In this document: piece after piece, positions 23,641 to 50,631 of the stretch | How the letters are laid out: the number at the start of each line of letters is the position of its first letter | How positions within the stretch are numbered: the first letter of the stretch is position 1 | NCBI RefSeq assembly: GCF_949628215.1 | Contig: NC_134288.1 | Location: forward strand, 7,369,182 to 7,433,181 | DNA from: Phalacrocorax aristotelis | Lineage: Eukaryota; Chordata; Aves; Suliformes; Phalacrocoracidae | Direction: 5' to 3' | DNA length: 64,000 nt | Notes under the pieces: generated by a model | The model's input: only the letters and a program-made list of their open reading frames with translations | Databases searched by the model: none | What the model was told of the DNA's origin: nothing | Program-made: the position numbers and the translations under genes

Positions 23641-26204
23641 GAGCTGTGTTTTTTTACATGATGGATGGTATATGGGAACTGGAACACTTTTAACCACTTC
23701 ATACTGTCCCCCCCTTTTTGTCAGAGGAGTTCCAGTGCTGCTGTATAACGCCTTGCTTTGGAGGCCAGATGCAATACACTGCTCAGCCTTGCACACTGCA
23801 TGGCTAGAATGCTTTAACTAGTAAGTCAAGATGTTGGACAACACTAAACACTGCTTACAGCACAGACCAGGAGAGAGAAGCTAGGCACTTCGCCCAAGCA
23901 GACAGGGTTCCAAGCAGATACCCCACTAGACTGAATTTAGAAAGCAGGCATGACTTTAATGGCATTAAAGAGACAAAGATTTCTTGCCATCTTAGCCTGA
24001 CACTAAGCAGTTTTTTTGTAGGTCCCAGGGCTGTACTCCATCAGCTGTAATTGGCCAGGGCTTGAGAGGACTCCTCCCTGAGGCGCACAAATTGCTATCC
24101 TCACTCTGCTCCTATGTTTAAGCGCCACAGCTCTGTTGATCCTGCAACCAGCACTTGCCCGAAATATTAGCAAGTAAGTGTGATGATTTTCAGGGTGGGG
24201 AAGCACTGGCCAGCAGTACTCGGATAAGCAGAGGAAGGTCACAGAATACAGGAGGAAGACTAGCTTCCCTTAAGAGTTATAGTTTTTAAGAGCCCCACTG
24301 TTAATCTGGGGTGGCAGATAGGTGTTGAACTGCAGTTGAACACTGCACCTAAGCAGCAATATTCACATCTCCTTCCCCTCTCAGCAACAGCAATGCATTT
24401 TAATACCTTACCTCAGACTTTTCCTGAGCAATGCCGCCAGATAGACAAAAATCTAGCAAAGATCAAGCTCAGCAATAAGATGTGCTACTTTGAGCCCATG
24501 GTCACTTCTGCTGCCATCTCCCCTTCTGTTCCAGCAGTGGTGCTACTGTCACTGCAGGATGCTTCCCAGGCAGGCAGAGGTAGTGCTGTCCACATGGGCA
24601 GCCAGAGAGTGCTTGTCAGGGGCACACCTTCATCCACCCCTTTCAGAAGCCACGGCAACTATTCCAAACTAGAGACTCCAGATTTGCATTGCTGTTCCTG
24701 CCTCAACTCCCCAAGGCCTCGCACTTCCACGAGTTGAGCCAGGGAGCTACTCTGAAAACTTGCCAGTATCCTCCAGCATACATGGGGATCCAAGCACCAA
24801 CTTCACTTTCTCTGATAAACATTTAAAAGTTCCCTGGCCTTTGTTCATGTCCTTTTTTAGGCTATTCTGATTTCCCTGCATTCCCTCTAGCTTTAAAGCT
24901 GCCTTCTCAAGCCAAGCCATCTAGCACTGTAGGCCAGTTCAGATGAGCCTGTGACACCACCTGTTACACCTGAAAAAAGGTTGCAGAGACAAGCTAGCCA
25001 ACAGCAGAATGAAGTTTACCTGTACAGTTCTGTTCCAGATTCTTATATCCATTACACTCATGCAAATATATATTTTTTCCTCTGGAGACAAAGAATAAAA
25101 GCTTCCAACCAGTTACACTTTGGGAGAAGTGACAACTTATAAAGATAAGCACCTCACTAACGAGATTCTAAATAGTGCACACTTCAAGCATCCAATCTGA
25201 GGAAAAGAAATATATAAGGAGGTCAGAGGAAGAATTGGGCAAGAAAAAGGAATGATGAAGAGTCCCAGCAGAGCAGATACCATGCAGGAGCAAATGTGTA
25301 AGTGATCCTATTAAAATGCTGGAAAGAAAACAGATAGGAGGGATGACTCGGCAGCGAGCTGAAGTGAGCATGAGACAGCACAGAAGGAAGATCAAGCCAG
25401 AAACACCAGCACACAAGCTGGACAGAAAGGAGGTAGGTGGTGCTGATGGAGGTGTGCTCCTGTCAGCTCAAGGAAGCAGGCAGTCAAGTAAGGTCAATAC
25501 ATCGCCAGTCTCAAGTACCAAGAAGCTTCTAGGGCCCTTTCCTGAATAGGAAGAGCAGAGCATTAAGGCCAGGATGACAACAGCAACATGCTCTGGGAGA
25601 GCCCCAGAGAGCAGAACACAGTAATAAGAGGTCCCAGCTATGCCTGCGAGCAGGGAGCATCCCAGTGGGATGCAATGTGGTTATGAATGTTTTTAGGCCC
25701 ATCAGTGACTCCTCCAAACCGCTGGTCAGCACCACACATCATTGGAAAAGCAGCTTTTGATTTACAGCTACTCCACATTACCTCAAAAGCTGGGTCTTGT
25801 GCACCACAGACACACACAGAGCATGGTGACCAGCAGGGGACACACAGTGCCAGTACTCCTGCAGTTGTACAAGGTCCATTACAAAGCAGAACCACAGGAA
25901 GATGATGTCTTTTAAAAGGAAGTTAAAAACAGCTAGCTAGAAGGATAAAATCCAGGTATATGGTATGAAATTTGCTTAAAGCCATCCTCCTGAAGAGTCA
26001 GGAATGATCAGGAGAGCCTGTTGGTTGGCACTTTGTTCATTTAATCCCATGTGTCCCTTCCCATCAGCTCTTAGGACTGCCACCCCACCAGCATCACAGG
26101 CTTCAAACACTAATTACAGCAGCCTGACCCAAGTCCATCCCTCCACCTGCATGAAACAGAGCAGAAGTATTTGCAGTCTTTCTGTAAAGGGAACTAACCC
26201 GTGC
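23641..26204. other. Intergenic region between convergent TOMM34 and PABPC1L
   Basis: No exon, RNA gene or recognisable repeat was seen here. The two neighbouring genes point toward each other across this gap, so it should hold two 3' ends and possibly terminator-like sequence but no promoter. Open frames in it are short and show no protein similarity that I recognise. Confidence 0.5.
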
Positions 26205-27184
26205 TTTGGGGGTGAAAGCATCAGTTCTTTATTAGTGTCAGCTACAAGAGCAAATAAAACTACAGAACCCATTAAATCCACTAAAAATGATGATTCATCA
26301 GCACTTGTCATTTCCTGGGCAACTGAACCGGGCTGGGTTCCACGTTACATTTCACAATACGCTTTCAGTAGCAAGAAAAGAATTAGTGTGGGAATTTTCT
26401 ACAGGTGCAGAAGGAAACAATTCTGCAAGGTTTACAATACACACAAGAAAAATAGGATGGAGCATTGAAGACAAGCCAAGGTCACTGTACAGACGCGATT
26501 CCAAAAGCACGGTGGGGTTGCTGCTGCTGTTCTTCAAAGGCAGTGTTCTCAGGGCTTGCTCTCAGTCCTGATGTCTACAAAAAAAACCCTAAAATAACCC
26601 ACATATGCAATTTTCAACTGCTAAAGGAACAATTTCATCCAGAAAAGAATTCACCTGAACTTGAATTAACAGACAGTTTCCTTGCAACCACAAGTCAAGG
26701 AAATATTATCTTCAGAGGGGTAAGTGAAAGTCTGAATTGCTTGTTAATGAGTCTGTCCCACCCTCCACAGCAGGACCAGCTCTCCTGATCAAGCACACAC
26801 TGGACCACCAACATTTTATAGGGTATCTACTGCAAGGTTCTGCAAAAAACCACCGGGAAATCCCAGGAAAGATTGTGCCAGTCCCTACTACACCTACAGA
26901 AAAGCAAGATCCTTTCCTATCCTCCTTCCTGGTTGCAGAGTCATTGCCCTTGTGAACATACTCAAAGTGCACAGAACCATGTCTCTGCAGTACAATTAAG
27001 TCTGGGAAAGGAGGATGTGATTTAAGAAGTGGAATATTACAGTCAAAGATACTTATATTGCTCATCAAGCCATACTTGGTCTGGACAAGAAACCCAATCC
27101 CCAGTTTCAGAGTCAGAAGCCAGAGCCACTGGATACAGTATGCACACACCGACACTTGCAACAGCTCCCTGCGCCTACCCGGAG
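26205..27184 (-). other. PABPC1L: Probable PABPC1L 3' UTR with AATAAA signal
   Basis: Sequence after the TGA stop (27187-27185) on the minus strand. The first clear minus-strand AATAAA is at 26233-26228 (TTTATT on the plus strand), giving a 3' UTR of about 970 nt. The downstream element is not strongly GU-rich, so the exact end is tentative. Confidence 0.4.
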
Positions 27185-37283
<10,099 letters not shown>

Positions 37284-37286
37284 TCA

Positions 37287-38720
37287 GCTGTGGAGGAAGA
37301 CAGAGCCGAGGCTGCAGGGCAGAGGTTTCAGATCACAACCAGCAACCACGGACCCGTGCTGAGGCTGGCCCCACTACAGCAGTACAAGCAGTGCCCTTCC
37401 CATCAGCAGTAGCAGGCCCAGGAATACCCCAAGGGTGCTGCAGTTCCCAAGTTTTCAGGGACATTTCAACGTTGGTGCAAAAGCCAAGCTGGGGTGATCT
37501 GCCCTCGAACACCCAGGGAGCGGCCAGAGGGACACAACACAACACACACCCCAATTTGCTCTTTTTGACACTCAAAACCCAAGAGAAATAAAATGGAGCT
37601 TAATTCCTCAGATGGTAAACAGCCCTTCTCTACAGAGACTTCCATTTTAATTCCTCCTTAATGGCTCCCTCCAGCCGGCTGCTCAGCCAGAACAAACCCG
37701 AGGAGTACAGGTTTGCTTTGACATGCGGCACTGCCCTGCCAGGGGAGCAGCCTGCAGCTCACACCGCTGCAGCCAGCACTCGCAGCAACCCTCTCAACCT
37801 CTAACAAGGCAAATACAGTTTTTTAGCCGGCCCTTCCAATTTCTCAGCTTGCTGACAAGACCCCCAGAGCAGGGAAATTGATGCTTGGCCTCTCACTAGT
37901 TTTAGTTGGGTATAAAGTTGTGTGTGAAGATTACAGTCACTGCTCGATACCCCTGAGGTACCGCCTGGGAAAACAGAAATGCAGCTCCTGCCCTAAAAGT
38001 TTGTAAACCCATCTCTGGGAGCCTTACCTTAAAGCTTAAAAGACCAAGCAAGACACTTGTTAAGCTACCCTATGCATGCCCAAAATAAATGCACACGCAC
38101 AGAAGAGTTGCATTCAGCAACCCCTCACGCAAAGGCAAGCCACCACTGAGGGCAGAGCATGGGAGTGCATCAGCGTGCGGCGGCCTTGCTCCTCACGCAA
38201 GCCCGGCGCGCCCGCGAGGCCCGCGCGGCGGTGCTGATGGCGGGACAGCTACAGGCTGGCGGGGCGGACGCAGCATTCCTCCGCAGCCGGCGGGGCCGGG
38301 GGCGAGGGAAGGCGGGCAAGGAGGGAGCGGGGGAAGCCAGGGGGCTGGGAGGGGGCAGAGATCCGGCCCCGGCGGGGCGGGGGCCGGCGGAGGCGCGGCG
38401 GCTGCTGAGCCCCCAGCCCGGCAAGAAGCCACACGCCGGGGACAGAGCGGGCAGAGCTGCGACCTGCCCGCCCCCGCTCCGCCGGCCGGGACCGCCGGCC
38501 GCCCCGCTCCGCCGGGCCGAGCACGGGAGGCCCCACCGCGCCCCGGTAACCGAGACCCCGGGGGCAAACCGCCCTCGCCGGCCGGGAGCTGGGGCGGCGG
38601 CGAGGCCCGGGCTCCGGCCCCGCACTCACACCGAGCGCTCCGGCGGGCCCGGCTCCCGGCGTAGCACCGCTCCGGCTCCGGCGGCTCCGGCTGCGGCTGC
38701 GGGCGCCGCCCGCCTCTTCC
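37287..38720 (-). other. PABPC1L: PABPC1L 5' UTR: predicted non-coding exon 1 and intron 1
   Basis: The ATG at 37268-37266 is preceded by a 3' splice site (CTTCCTCCACAG, exon sequence from 37287), so 19 nt of 5' UTR lie in the first coding exon. The nearest strong minus-strand donor in the CpG island is GGT/GTGAGT, with the exon ending at 38630. I infer a non-coding exon 1 from about 38700 to 38630 and a 1342-nt intron (38629-37288). The start of exon 1 is a guess. Confidence 0.55.
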
Positions 38721-38960
38721 CACCGCGGCGCCGGGGGCGGGGCGGGCCGGGCCGGGACCCCCCGCCCCCCGCCAGCTGCGGCCGGCCCGGCCCCGCCCCG
38801 CGCTCCGCCGGGGGCTGGGGGCGCACAGGGACCCCGCCGGGCAGCGGCAGCCCCGCGGTAGCCGCCGGCAGCCCCCCGCCCCGCCGCGCTGGCGGCTTTA
38901 GGCAGTTGCATCTCCTGGTTTTTGCAGGCTGCAGCTGTGGCGCGGCTCCCGCCTCCCGCG
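38160..38960. promoter_or_regulatory. CpG island, probable PABPC1L promoter
   Basis: A dense GC/CpG block sits about 1.4 kb upstream of the PABPC1L start codon. It contains GC-box-like GGGCGGGGCGGG near 38733 and a strong minus-strand donor at 38630/38629. No recognisable protein is encoded in it on either strand, although long open frames occur because stop codons are rare in such GC-rich sequence. Confidence 0.7.
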
Positions 38961-40874
38961 TGTCTTTTCAAATGAAGGGAAGGGCAACGGTGCTGCGATT
39001 TGCCCTCCAGCACTGACAGCGCTTGCTAACGCTGCACGTCCCACCCACGAACTCTTAGGAAATCACCTGCAAGGCCCGGTAGGTCATTCCCTGAAGTCAG
39101 GAAATCCAGACAGCTGGTAAGATACGCGCAGCTCGGTCCGGGCCCCTCATCGTTAGGCACTTAGGCAAACTCCCTCCACGCCCAACCGAGACCACAGGAT
39201 ACAGAACCCGGCCCCCGCCATCGCCTTTTGTCTGGGTGACACGAGTGATGCACGATCACCTTCATCCAGAAATCGCCCTCCAGCTGGGCTGGACGTAATG
39301 GTATGTGTATGAGGGGGGATGATTTGTCAACAGCTTTCTGTGCAGCTGAAACGCTGGGTGAAAAAGCGTGGGAGCCTAGGGCCGTGGGCAGGGCAGCTCC
39401 CCCCCCCCGGCTGGGCGTGAGTCACCAGCATCTCCGTGCTTCAGCCAGAGCCGTGCCTCATGGCCACGCTCCCTCTGCTTCCACGCTTTTAAGCAACAAA
39501 GCTAGTGCAGCGGGACAAATGTCTCACGTTGACTTTCAGCTGAACAGGTCTGCTAGATTTCATGAAAAAAGGCAATTCCTCTGCTCCCATAGTCTTTGAA
39601 CTCTGCTCAGGAGACACACCACGCTGCTCCAGGCGGGACACACCACACAGAACCACGGTCCCACGTTACGGCAAAACTAATCCAAGTGTGGTTGCTCAGC
39701 TCCGCCCCATCCCATACTCTGGGAAGGGTCAGCTGCAGCACAGATAGGAGAAACCTTACCTTCCCAAAAGCCTTCTGGTGGTTTCCCACACTGAACTGCC
39801 TCACTCAGAGGTCAGACGAGCCTCAGGGCTGGGAACGAGAACCCACAGCAGCACCAATTAGGTCAGTTAAACACAGAGTACATCCATAGTCTTACTGTGG
39901 CTGGGCCAGCCGGAGTGCAGTTTCCCAAAATGATAGAATTACTTCAAAAATGAACATATTCCCTCAACTCATCACTGCTGCAGACCAGTTCCTAGGATCG
40001 TTATTTCTCCCAAAAGAGAAAGCAAGGATGAGAGATGTCATCTGAAAGAACTGAGGCAGGGCAAGGGCTCTGCAAACAGCAGCACCTGGGATTTTTTCTT
40101 GGAGCTGACGATGTCCTCAGCATGAGTCAGACTTGGAGATAGCATACACTATAAAATAATTTAAGACCAAGTGTGTCTGTGAAGGCTGAAGATGACAAAG
40201 TAGCATAATTAGAGATGTAACCAGAGGGGCCACCATTTAAAGCCATGGCACTGGGCAGGTTAGTGCTTGATCAGCAGCTAGATTTTGGCCTCACGCCTTT
40301 GTAGTGGTCCATCAAAAGGCGGCAAGTGACATCACCCACAGAGCACAGCTCCGTATGGTCTCACTGCAGGAGCAAGAGGGGCTCTGAGAGCAGGAGGGAC
40401 ACGTGCTTCGGCCCCAGCCAACCTCCTTGGCGCTTTCAGACCAATTGGTATTGACTAGCCTGGCTCTTACTGTCCATCTCTTCAAGCACTTTATTTCCAG
40501 GAAGGAAATTTCATATGTAAAGGATTCTTTAAGGAAAAAGCTTTAAATGTAAGCAACAGACTTTTCTCAACCACAGAATATGCAAAGACTCATGGCAGGT
40601 TAAGTACCTGTTTATAGTTGCATTTATTTTAACTCCTGCAATGATGACATATTGTATGACCTCAACAAAAATGAAGAGAATCAGCGTTCCCTACTAGGAA
40701 CACAGGAGGGTGTGTGGGGGGAAGGCTCTCTACGAAGGGATGAGTAATTAATTATTCACACCATTTGGAAACCATGAATCAACTCACACAATCCAAGATC
40801 TGCGCATTTAATAAAAGTGGTGATTTTACTACCATGAGTTTTTTGCCACTCGTACAGCAAAGATAACAGACACA
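38961..40874. other. Intergenic region between PABPC1L and YWHAB
   Basis: This lies between the PABPC1L promoter island and the 3' end of YWHAB, both on the minus strand. GC content falls steadily from 39000 to 40800. I saw no exon, RNA gene or identifiable repeat. Open frames are short and unsupported. Confidence 0.5.
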
Positions 40875-42712
40875 AACAACTGATAAAATTTTTTTTTATT
40901 ATTGACTTTTGAATTCTTTTACACTTTCCTGATTATTTTGTGTAAGGTGAAACTAGAACTGTTTAAAAGACATACACGAATCTAGTACATCAATAACCAG
41001 GTATTTCTTTTTGCTATACTATTCTCACAACCACGTGTGTGCTAGGCAATATAACCGTCACAGAAGCAAACTTTAGGCAGAATACTGGTCAGTAAAAACA
41101 AAGCGAAAAGAGCTACCAGATATACAGACAGGCTCGGTTCCACATTCACTACTGCATTTATCAAGCGCCAAGTATTAACTGCACAATTTGTTCAGCTAGA
41201 AGAGGGGAGTTTTAAAATCAGTGCATGAAATTCTCTTCAGCAGACAGATGGACAGACGAACAGATGGATCCTATACCTAAGTGGAATGTGAAGGTAGGGG
41301 GATGATACCGCGAGACTGATAGGTGACTATTCCTAATCTTTTCCACTGCATTATTCACGTAACTCTTACTAGGTTTTATTTAATGGGACATGTTTGAAAC
41401 ATAACTAGGTGAGGACATCTGGAGCTCAAATATTACAAGGTACAAGCGCTACAAATGTGTAGGTCTGCATTCCAGTACATGAAATGGGAAATCCTGAATA
41501 CTTGAGCCAGATCCTGGTACTACCAAAAAAAATGGCAGGCAAGAGCTGAAGACTGCAATGGCACTGGCAGCTCAAACGTCCAAGAAAGAAACCTGTCCTC
41601 GGAGCAGACTCAGGTCTTGCCCACCACCCTGACATCGCCCATAATCAAAGAAAGGATGACGCGTATGTGGGAGTCCAAAACTGCTTTAATGGAGTTCAAA
41701 CAGGTGAGAGGGTCAAGGATGAACAAAGTCCAATGGGAGAAAAATTTCTGTGAATTGAACTTAAAGATGGCTCAGTGGATTACTTAACAAGTTTTCAGGA
41801 TAAATTCAAAACGGGAATACCATGGAGATTTTGATTCACCTAAGAGTAAAGTAATGCAAAAGCGGCAGATCACATCATGGTATCATCCAAACTAATAAGG
41901 CCATTCAAAAAATTGAATCTTCTCCTATTGCAAATCCATGGTAGTGAACCAAGAATCCTCACTACTGAAGAATATCTAAGGTATAATTAGGTAAGTTATT
42001 GCTGTGGGAAGGGGCTTTGTCATGCATGTTGTATGAGCATGAAAGCACTTTTAGAAGTCAAATCCCAGTTATCTGCCAGTGTAAAGAATTTGGAAATCAA
42101 GCTGCTAACTCCCCCATTACCCTCCTCCCCAAAACAAACCCATCCCCAGAAAGATAAGACTGACAAAGTGAGCTTTTGACTGAAAGCGGTGCCTCAGACT
42201 TGGTTACAAACGTCTACAGAGTGTGCCCGTTAAACTAATTCATAGCAGTGCTACTAACTGGAATGCCATACATCGGACTGTTTTCCTTCCATGCCCCAGT
42301 GTCACAATAGAATCTCTATAACTTTCTGTACAACTTTACAACAGAATTGTACTTCGACTATTTTGGTGCCAAATTAAGCTCGCCAGAGTTACATAATTGA
42401 TGTCTACTTTTCTACCAATAACAGTTTTGTAAAGTCAATTGCAAAAACCCATAATCACAGTGTTCAGTTAAAAATATAAACACGGTAATCTTAACTGTAA
42501 ATGTTTGTTATAGGAAAGTTCGGAATGCCATTATAACAACCGACCTCCGCTTTAAGTACACAGAACACCAACCAACCGGTTTTACCCCACAGATAGTTTT
42601 TGCTACGTTGAGGTTGTGAAAGTCGATGTACTATTCTTTTTGCTTGTCGCACAAAGGGATATATGTGTAGGATACAGGGTGACATTGAACATATAGTGAA
42701 GCGTGACAGCCA
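40875..42712 (-). other. YWHAB: YWHAB 3' UTR with AATAAA signal
   Basis: About 1.8 kb follows the TAA stop (42715-42713). A minus-strand AATAAA is at 40900-40895 (TTTATT on plus). It is followed in the transcript direction by A-rich sequence and then a GU-rich element (GTTGTTTGTGTCTGTT, around 40880-40864), the usual layout of a cleavage site. The length fits the long 3' UTR known for this gene. Confidence 0.65.
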
Positions 42713-47240
<4,528 letters not shown>

Positions 47241-50200
47241 GGCTCTCCTGTAATTAGTGGGAAGTAAAAATAGAGAAAAATGTCTCTTGATTGTCTGCAC
47301 TGTGGAAGTTAATGCTGAAGGGTGAAGCAGAACTCGCAGTCACTAACAAGTGGGAAATCTGTCAACTCTAATAAAATAATATGAAGGGTTTCTTTTTAAA
47401 AATTTATGTGACCTTTTGATAAATAGGTATAATTTCTATGTGTAAATGACTAACCACAATCCTGATGATATGTAAGCATTAGTCTTCAAAATGCAGCAAA
47501 ATTCATATTGACATTAAGCACAGCACTTCAATATGTTCCCTATGTAAATATCTCCCCTCTTCTACACTGACCACAGCTTGGCCTGGGAGACGCTGCATAT
47601 TCTAACGCAGAAACCTCCAGCTTTGTTTTTTGGGGTGTTGTTCGTTTCCCCCCCCCACTATTAGACGACATAACTCCCTAGGGGCATTGAAGCACCGTAC
47701 AGCTCCTCCTGACACTGAAGATTTTTTTGTACACTACAGGAGATGTTTCTCTGGGTTTAAATAAACCACACCCAGTAAAGCTGTAGTTGTTGGCAACTAT
47801 GGAAAGTAGATGTATACTGTTCTGCCAGAAAATTGGGATTTTTTTAATATACGCATCAATGTATATATAATGAACATTTCTACACAGCTAGGGTGGCTGC
47901 AATCCCAGGTTTTCAAGACCTTTCAAATAATACTGACATTCACAAAACCCGAATGGGATGTGGCCCACATGATGGTCACTACTGCAAAGCTAGTTGCTTG
48001 TATGGAAACAACTTGTTTATAATTTCTGATAATGCAGTTTAGCAACTGAAGCCAAGAAAAACACATCACATGACCACAAGGCCCCTGAAGAGCTTAAGCA
48101 ATGAAAAATTAAGTTAGTGAGGAACGTTATCAGTGAGGCAGCTAGAGTGTTTTTTACTTCGAAGACAATGCTAACACATAGTTAACTCAGCCATTGAGCT
48201 TCCAACCTTATACTCAACCACCTACAGCCAGGTTCACAGGAGAATTTAAACAAGTGTCTTTGCCTTTATCAAAGTAAGTGGACCTCAATACCTCACAAAC
48301 TCCCAGATGCCGCAAATTCACCTTTCTGCAGGTACATAGGTTCACTTTCAGACAGACCCAGAACCACTATTCTTGTCAGTACTGAGCAACAATGTTCCTC
48401 TCCTACTCCCTAAATCCCAATCAGAACTCGTAGTGTACAGATGAGAAGTTTTCAGGCTGAGACCTAACAGCCTAAAAGCAACATCTAAAAGAAAAATAAA
48501 AAAAGCAAACAAGAACAATAAGTTTACAACTGTCTTTCGTAGGCTTCTGTTTGCTAGACAAGTGTCCATAGCCCTGTTAGGAAGAACCAACAGGCTGAAA
48601 GCGATTGCTTTAGCCTTTTCCCTGGCTCCCTCCTTTGAAGATCACAGTCTGACAGGCTCCTGATGGAGAACGTCTTGCACACACTGCTCAGTTTGTATTT
48701 CAATCCAATTATCACCTGCCACACTGTAACGCAGGAAAACAAGGCCCCTATACTAAAACCTCAACCAGGACACTGAGATGCAGGCCCAAATTCCCACCAC
48801 GTGTACGAGCAGTTTCAGAGTTTCTTACTGCCAAGGACGGAGTCCTAACTACAAAATTATTTTGAGATGAGCATATTCAATCCCTCCAGCTGAAGATACT
48901 CCACTTCAGGGAAAAAAAAGATCACCCAAGATATCAGGTCAAACATTGTTATTTCAGATGAAAGCTCTTGAAGTAAACCCAGCAACTAAATGTCCTACCT
49001 GCTATACATTTGCAAGTCACATTCGCTCCTGGTTGCTTTTGATCCTTTGCATATCTAACCTAACACATCCATCCACGTAAGGCACTCAGTAAGGATATGT
49101 AATGCTAAAACCAGTCTCCTGGAAAGAGACCTCTTGCAGACTTGTAAGTAAAGTCGGGCTGCAGTTTGGTTCCATTTCAAATACTGCGTTTGAACTAGTG
49201 GATTCTGGCACCTACTAAAAGGTGACACACAGACTTCAGATCGAAGCCTGCAAAAAGACAGACTGGCTGTGGGTAGCAGCATGACAAGTTCTTGTAAGGC
49301 ATCATTAATTTGGCTCTGTCTTCCCCAAGAGGCATTTACCATGGGGATATTCTATATTATCATTGGCTTTTGCAGACTTATCAAAAGGATAGCTCCTCAG
49401 GATGGAAAGAGACAGGTGGAATTCGTGATGTGCATTTTTTTCTCCCTACTCTGAAGCATATCATAGTAAAAATGCATAGCAAGCTTAAGGAAATCATCAG
49501 ACCATTCACCATTGAGAAAACCCACCCAACTTTTCACTGTTGAGTCCATCAAACCTCGTAAACCATTCCCTTAACTCAGCACTAAATTTAGACTGTGTGC
49601 TTAACGCAGGAAGTAATGTGTGAGCGGCATTTCTCTACCCACCCACTAAAATCTGGACATGTACAAAGTACACCTGAAGAATGCTTTTTATGCCACAAGA
49701 GCCAACTTTAAATAATAGTACATTTAAACAAAACAGTTTCAGAGCAGTTCTAGTTTCCTCACAGTCCGCACAGCTTCTAGAAGCATTTCTATTGCAACCG
49801 TCTTATCTTCTCCTCTTACGGAATGTGATTACTATGTAGAAAAAGCCAACTTGTTGAAGTCCAGAGGCAAGTAGCTCCAACAGAGTTTACATTTTGCCAT
49901 TGAAAGGTCAGTTTTATCTTTGATCTGCACTTTGCCAATAGCGATCTAATTCATAGACAAGTCATCAGTGCAGAACTCCGTTTACAAATAATACAGGGTT
50001 TAGTTTAGAGATGGCCAGAGTTTGTTTTATGAGGCTTGCTGACATATTTATCTTTAGATGCAAGTCAGTTCACAGTAGTCAATGGGTTCATATAAGGACA
50101 CATGAAGGAAATCACAGACGGAACTGCAAGGACATAAAGACCTAGTGGATAAAAGAGATTCAGAAAGCAGTTCAACGTATCAATTATATTGACAAAACAC

Positions 50201-50584
50201 CAGCACACAGCATTAAAATGTTGTTTCTCATCAAACAACTTTCCTCAGTAATGCAACTAATTTATGCACATCTTAAATGTAACTCAAACTGATTACTGAA
50301 GGAGCTCTTCAGAATTTCACTGGCTTCATTTTGACATAAAAATTCAGTATACAGGGGATTGAGTTGTTTAGTTATTTCATCTTAATATCTGTACTGTTAG
50401 TAGGCTTCCTATGTAAGACAAAGTATTATTCAATAACATGGATCTAACAGAACTTTGATGCAGTATGAAAATCATTGCCCACACCAAAATATCTGCAACT
50501 GACAGGAAGCCTACCACCATTTCATTCACGGGGTGCTGCATAAAGGAACACTTAAAAATCCTTATTTGATTCTCCATTGCTTAC

Positions 50585-50631
50585 CTTGTTAGAAGCTTGG
50601 AGAGAGATTTGCAGAGCTATGCTGGCTTGAG
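50585..50631 (-). other. Candidate alternative 5' non-coding exon of YWHAB
   Basis: On the minus strand a near-consensus donor, ACAAG/GTAAGC, falls at 50585/50584. A pyrimidine-rich stretch ending TTTTGGAG, 47 nt upstream, could be the acceptor. Known YWHAB genes have alternative 5' UTR forms. The acceptor is weak and nothing else supports this exon. Confidence 0.2.

Noticed and set aside
38159-39016. Long open frames on both strands (254-285 codons)
   Set aside because: GC-rich promoter island of PABPC1L; low-complexity Pro/Ala/Arg/Gly translation on both strands and no recognisable protein.
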